64,000 bases of DNA from Euclidia mi (taxonomy: Eukaryota > Arthropoda > Insecta > Lepidoptera > Erebidae): positions 124,132,331 through 124,196,330 of the forward strand of contig OX123183.2 of the NCBI GenBank assembly GCA_944739405.2. Reading direction: 5' to 3'. Below the pieces are notes generated by a model that was not told the DNA's origin, did no database searches, and saw nothing but the letters and a program-made list of their open reading frames with translations. Position 1 is the first letter of the stretch. Every line of letters starts with the position of its first letter. Shown one piece after another: positions 62,726-64,000 of this stretch. Made by a program: the position numbers and the translations under genes.

Positions 62726-63596
62726 TAACTACTCTTTTTGTTTACCTATGAAGAGGAACGAGTCGAAGTGGAATGCGTAAAAGGACGCCACAGTCAGTCT
62801 TATAACCAAAGATTAGAATATACTGCTTATAACAACTCCCGAACCACGAGGTAGCAAGCGGGAATTATTGTAGCAGTGTGTGATTGTGTAAAAGTAGTGC
62901 TGTATAAAAGTGTGCCTGTAATAATTGAAATAAAGTGGTTTATACTGGAATTGGTGTTTCTTTCAAATACCCGAGTTAATGGGAAACTATTTTTTACTGT
63001 GATCTATTACTTAAGTTACTGGTTGGCAACAATTTATTAAAATTAGATATAAATATATATAATATTTTTTTTCATTTTCCATATCAACTCGTCCCCCATA
63101 GGCCATCGGTTGACGACCGTGGCCCTGCTAGGCATTCGGCTGGCGACGCCTTTAAAGGTATCTACAGGAAGTATTGTTTATATCCACATACTATCTTAGC
63201 TGTCGCTACTAAATCAGAGCCTATGCCAAAGAAAATTAACAAAACGTATTTGTTGAATGAAAGGGGTCGGGAAAGAATAATATCTTGAAGAAATCTAGCA
63301 ACCGCGATAAACGCAGATATTCGGCCAACCGCGCAAGCCACATACACCTACACATTATACACTTTCGCCCGAAAACCGACAAGACGGCGAACGGAGGTGG
63401 GCGTATACGACCAGATATTGGCCACTGAGCCACTCGTTATCTCGCCACCTTCACTAGGCCATCGTGAAGTGCGGGTGTAAAAGTGAGCAGCGATAAGGCG
63501 AGGTCATCTGAGGGCGCACTAGTGGGTCACCTACAGGCTCGCACCTACCGCGGAGCCACTCGCTTCTACTCGACGAGGACGGAGCTTTGAACTCGG
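62726..63596. other. No gene recognised
   Basis: Contains an AATAAA-bearing stretch (ttgaaataaagtggtttata), ctggttggcaacaatttatt and a GC-rich segment (63090..63150, ggccatcggttgacgaccgt). These could be LTR-element remains (an LTR end next to a primer-binding site), but no matching second LTR was seen. Confidence 0.25.
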
Positions 63597-63753
63597 TCAC
63601 AGGCAGCGAATATTCGCTGTGAATGCCTGCTCGCCGCGAGTATTCACTGTGTAACTAGCTATTTGTTGCGAATCACTCGCTGCGAATAAATTGAAAATGT
63701 TTTCTGCGAATGGTAGGTACTCGCCGGGAGAATTCGCTGTTTGCCCCTGTGTG
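63597..63753. repeat. Small foldback element of gcgaat repeats
   Basis: Left end cacaggcagcgaatattcgc and right end gaattcgctgtttgcccctg are inverse-related with a small gap. Between them cgctgcgaat, ttgcgaatcactcg and ctgcgaatgg recur. Confidence 0.45.
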
Positions 63754-63969
63754 GCGGTAAATATGACCTGTCTTACAAAAAATAATTCTGTAGTTGTAAC
63801 GTCATAATTCTGTTTTTGGGTGTAAACAGCGTGTTTAGACATGTGTGACGAAAAGACGACAGTTTGACGACAGACTGACGAAATTTTCGTGTAGAACTCG
63901 CTGCGTGTAACAGGAACAGGCAGGAGCAGGCAAGTAGTTATTAAGTATTATTTATTGGCATTATATAGC

Positions 63970-64000
63970 TCGACTAGATGAGCCCACGGTTACACCCGCG
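63970..64000 (-). mobile_element. Helitron-like end cut by the window edge
   Basis: The minus strand reads cgcgggtgtaaccgtgggct then catctagtc, matching the 3' end of 16941..17148. The rest lies outside the window. Confidence 0.45.

Noticed and set aside
62598..62780. A 60-codon gene starting MPANFLNTTIDQK
   Set aside because: It lies within the perfect palindrome at 62591..62725 and simply reads its two arms.

Overview
This is a window of insect nuclear DNA, most likely from a moth or butterfly (Lepidoptera). The evidence is AT-rich spliced gene structure, tRNA-derived SINEs, RTE 3' ends with (TGA)n tails, Helitron-like ends, and the dispersed family bounded by GGGTTCCGTAC with embedded (CAGA)n runs. 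I know the last three as typical of lepidopteran genomes. There are no operons, ribosome-binding sites or prokaryotic genes.

One host gene dominates. A 12-exon minus-strand gene runs from its ATG at 52827 to its TAA at 11205, with an AATAAA 61 bases further on. All exon phases join, giving an 821-residue protein with an N-terminal WW domain and a PIN-type nuclease domain carrying the expected acidic residues. I identify it as the SWT1 homologue, a nuclear endoribonuclease family of mRNA surveillance. Its 2.47 kb of coding sequence is spread over 41.6 kb, almost all transposable elements and repeats. A second possible host exon (3355..3522, minus) with an AT-rich 3' UTR-like tail lies at the left edge; I could not identify its gene.

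The most unusual structure is at SWT1 exon 5. The last 115 or so bases of this PIN-domain exon, with its splice donor, recur in a head-to-tail array of about 28 units of 135 bp (26356..30127). Because 135 is a multiple of three, a wrong-frame reading stays open for over 1000 codons; this is not a gene.

Layout: 1..2340 nested repeats, a Harbinger-like MITE and a SINE with target duplication; 2400..11138 mostly low-repeat AT-rich DNA with MITEs, hairpins, an RTE end and a Helitron-like element; 11205..30171 SWT1 exons 12 to 5 among mariner-like, SINE, RTE and Helitron-like elements and the exon array; 30284..43161 intron 4, holding a broken CR1-like non-LTR element, a SWIM-finger transposon remnant and a 177-bp satellite, the whole bounded by inverted TTAA-flanked ends; 43519..52827 SWT1 exons 4 to 1, with an intact RNase H-bearing (LOA/I-group) non-LTR element on the opposite strand in intron 2; 52828..56218 no gene seen; 56219..61885 a Ty3/gypsy LTR retrotransposon with nearly identical LTRs and one frameshift in pol; 61890..64000 Helitron-like pieces and a perfect 43-bp-arm palindrome.

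The mobile elements do not form a system with the host gene, but they give an insertion history: mariner-like element first, then a SINE and an RTE inside it; LOA and gypsy insertions look recent. Positions and splice sites were worked out by eye, and edges of repeats without target duplications are approximate.
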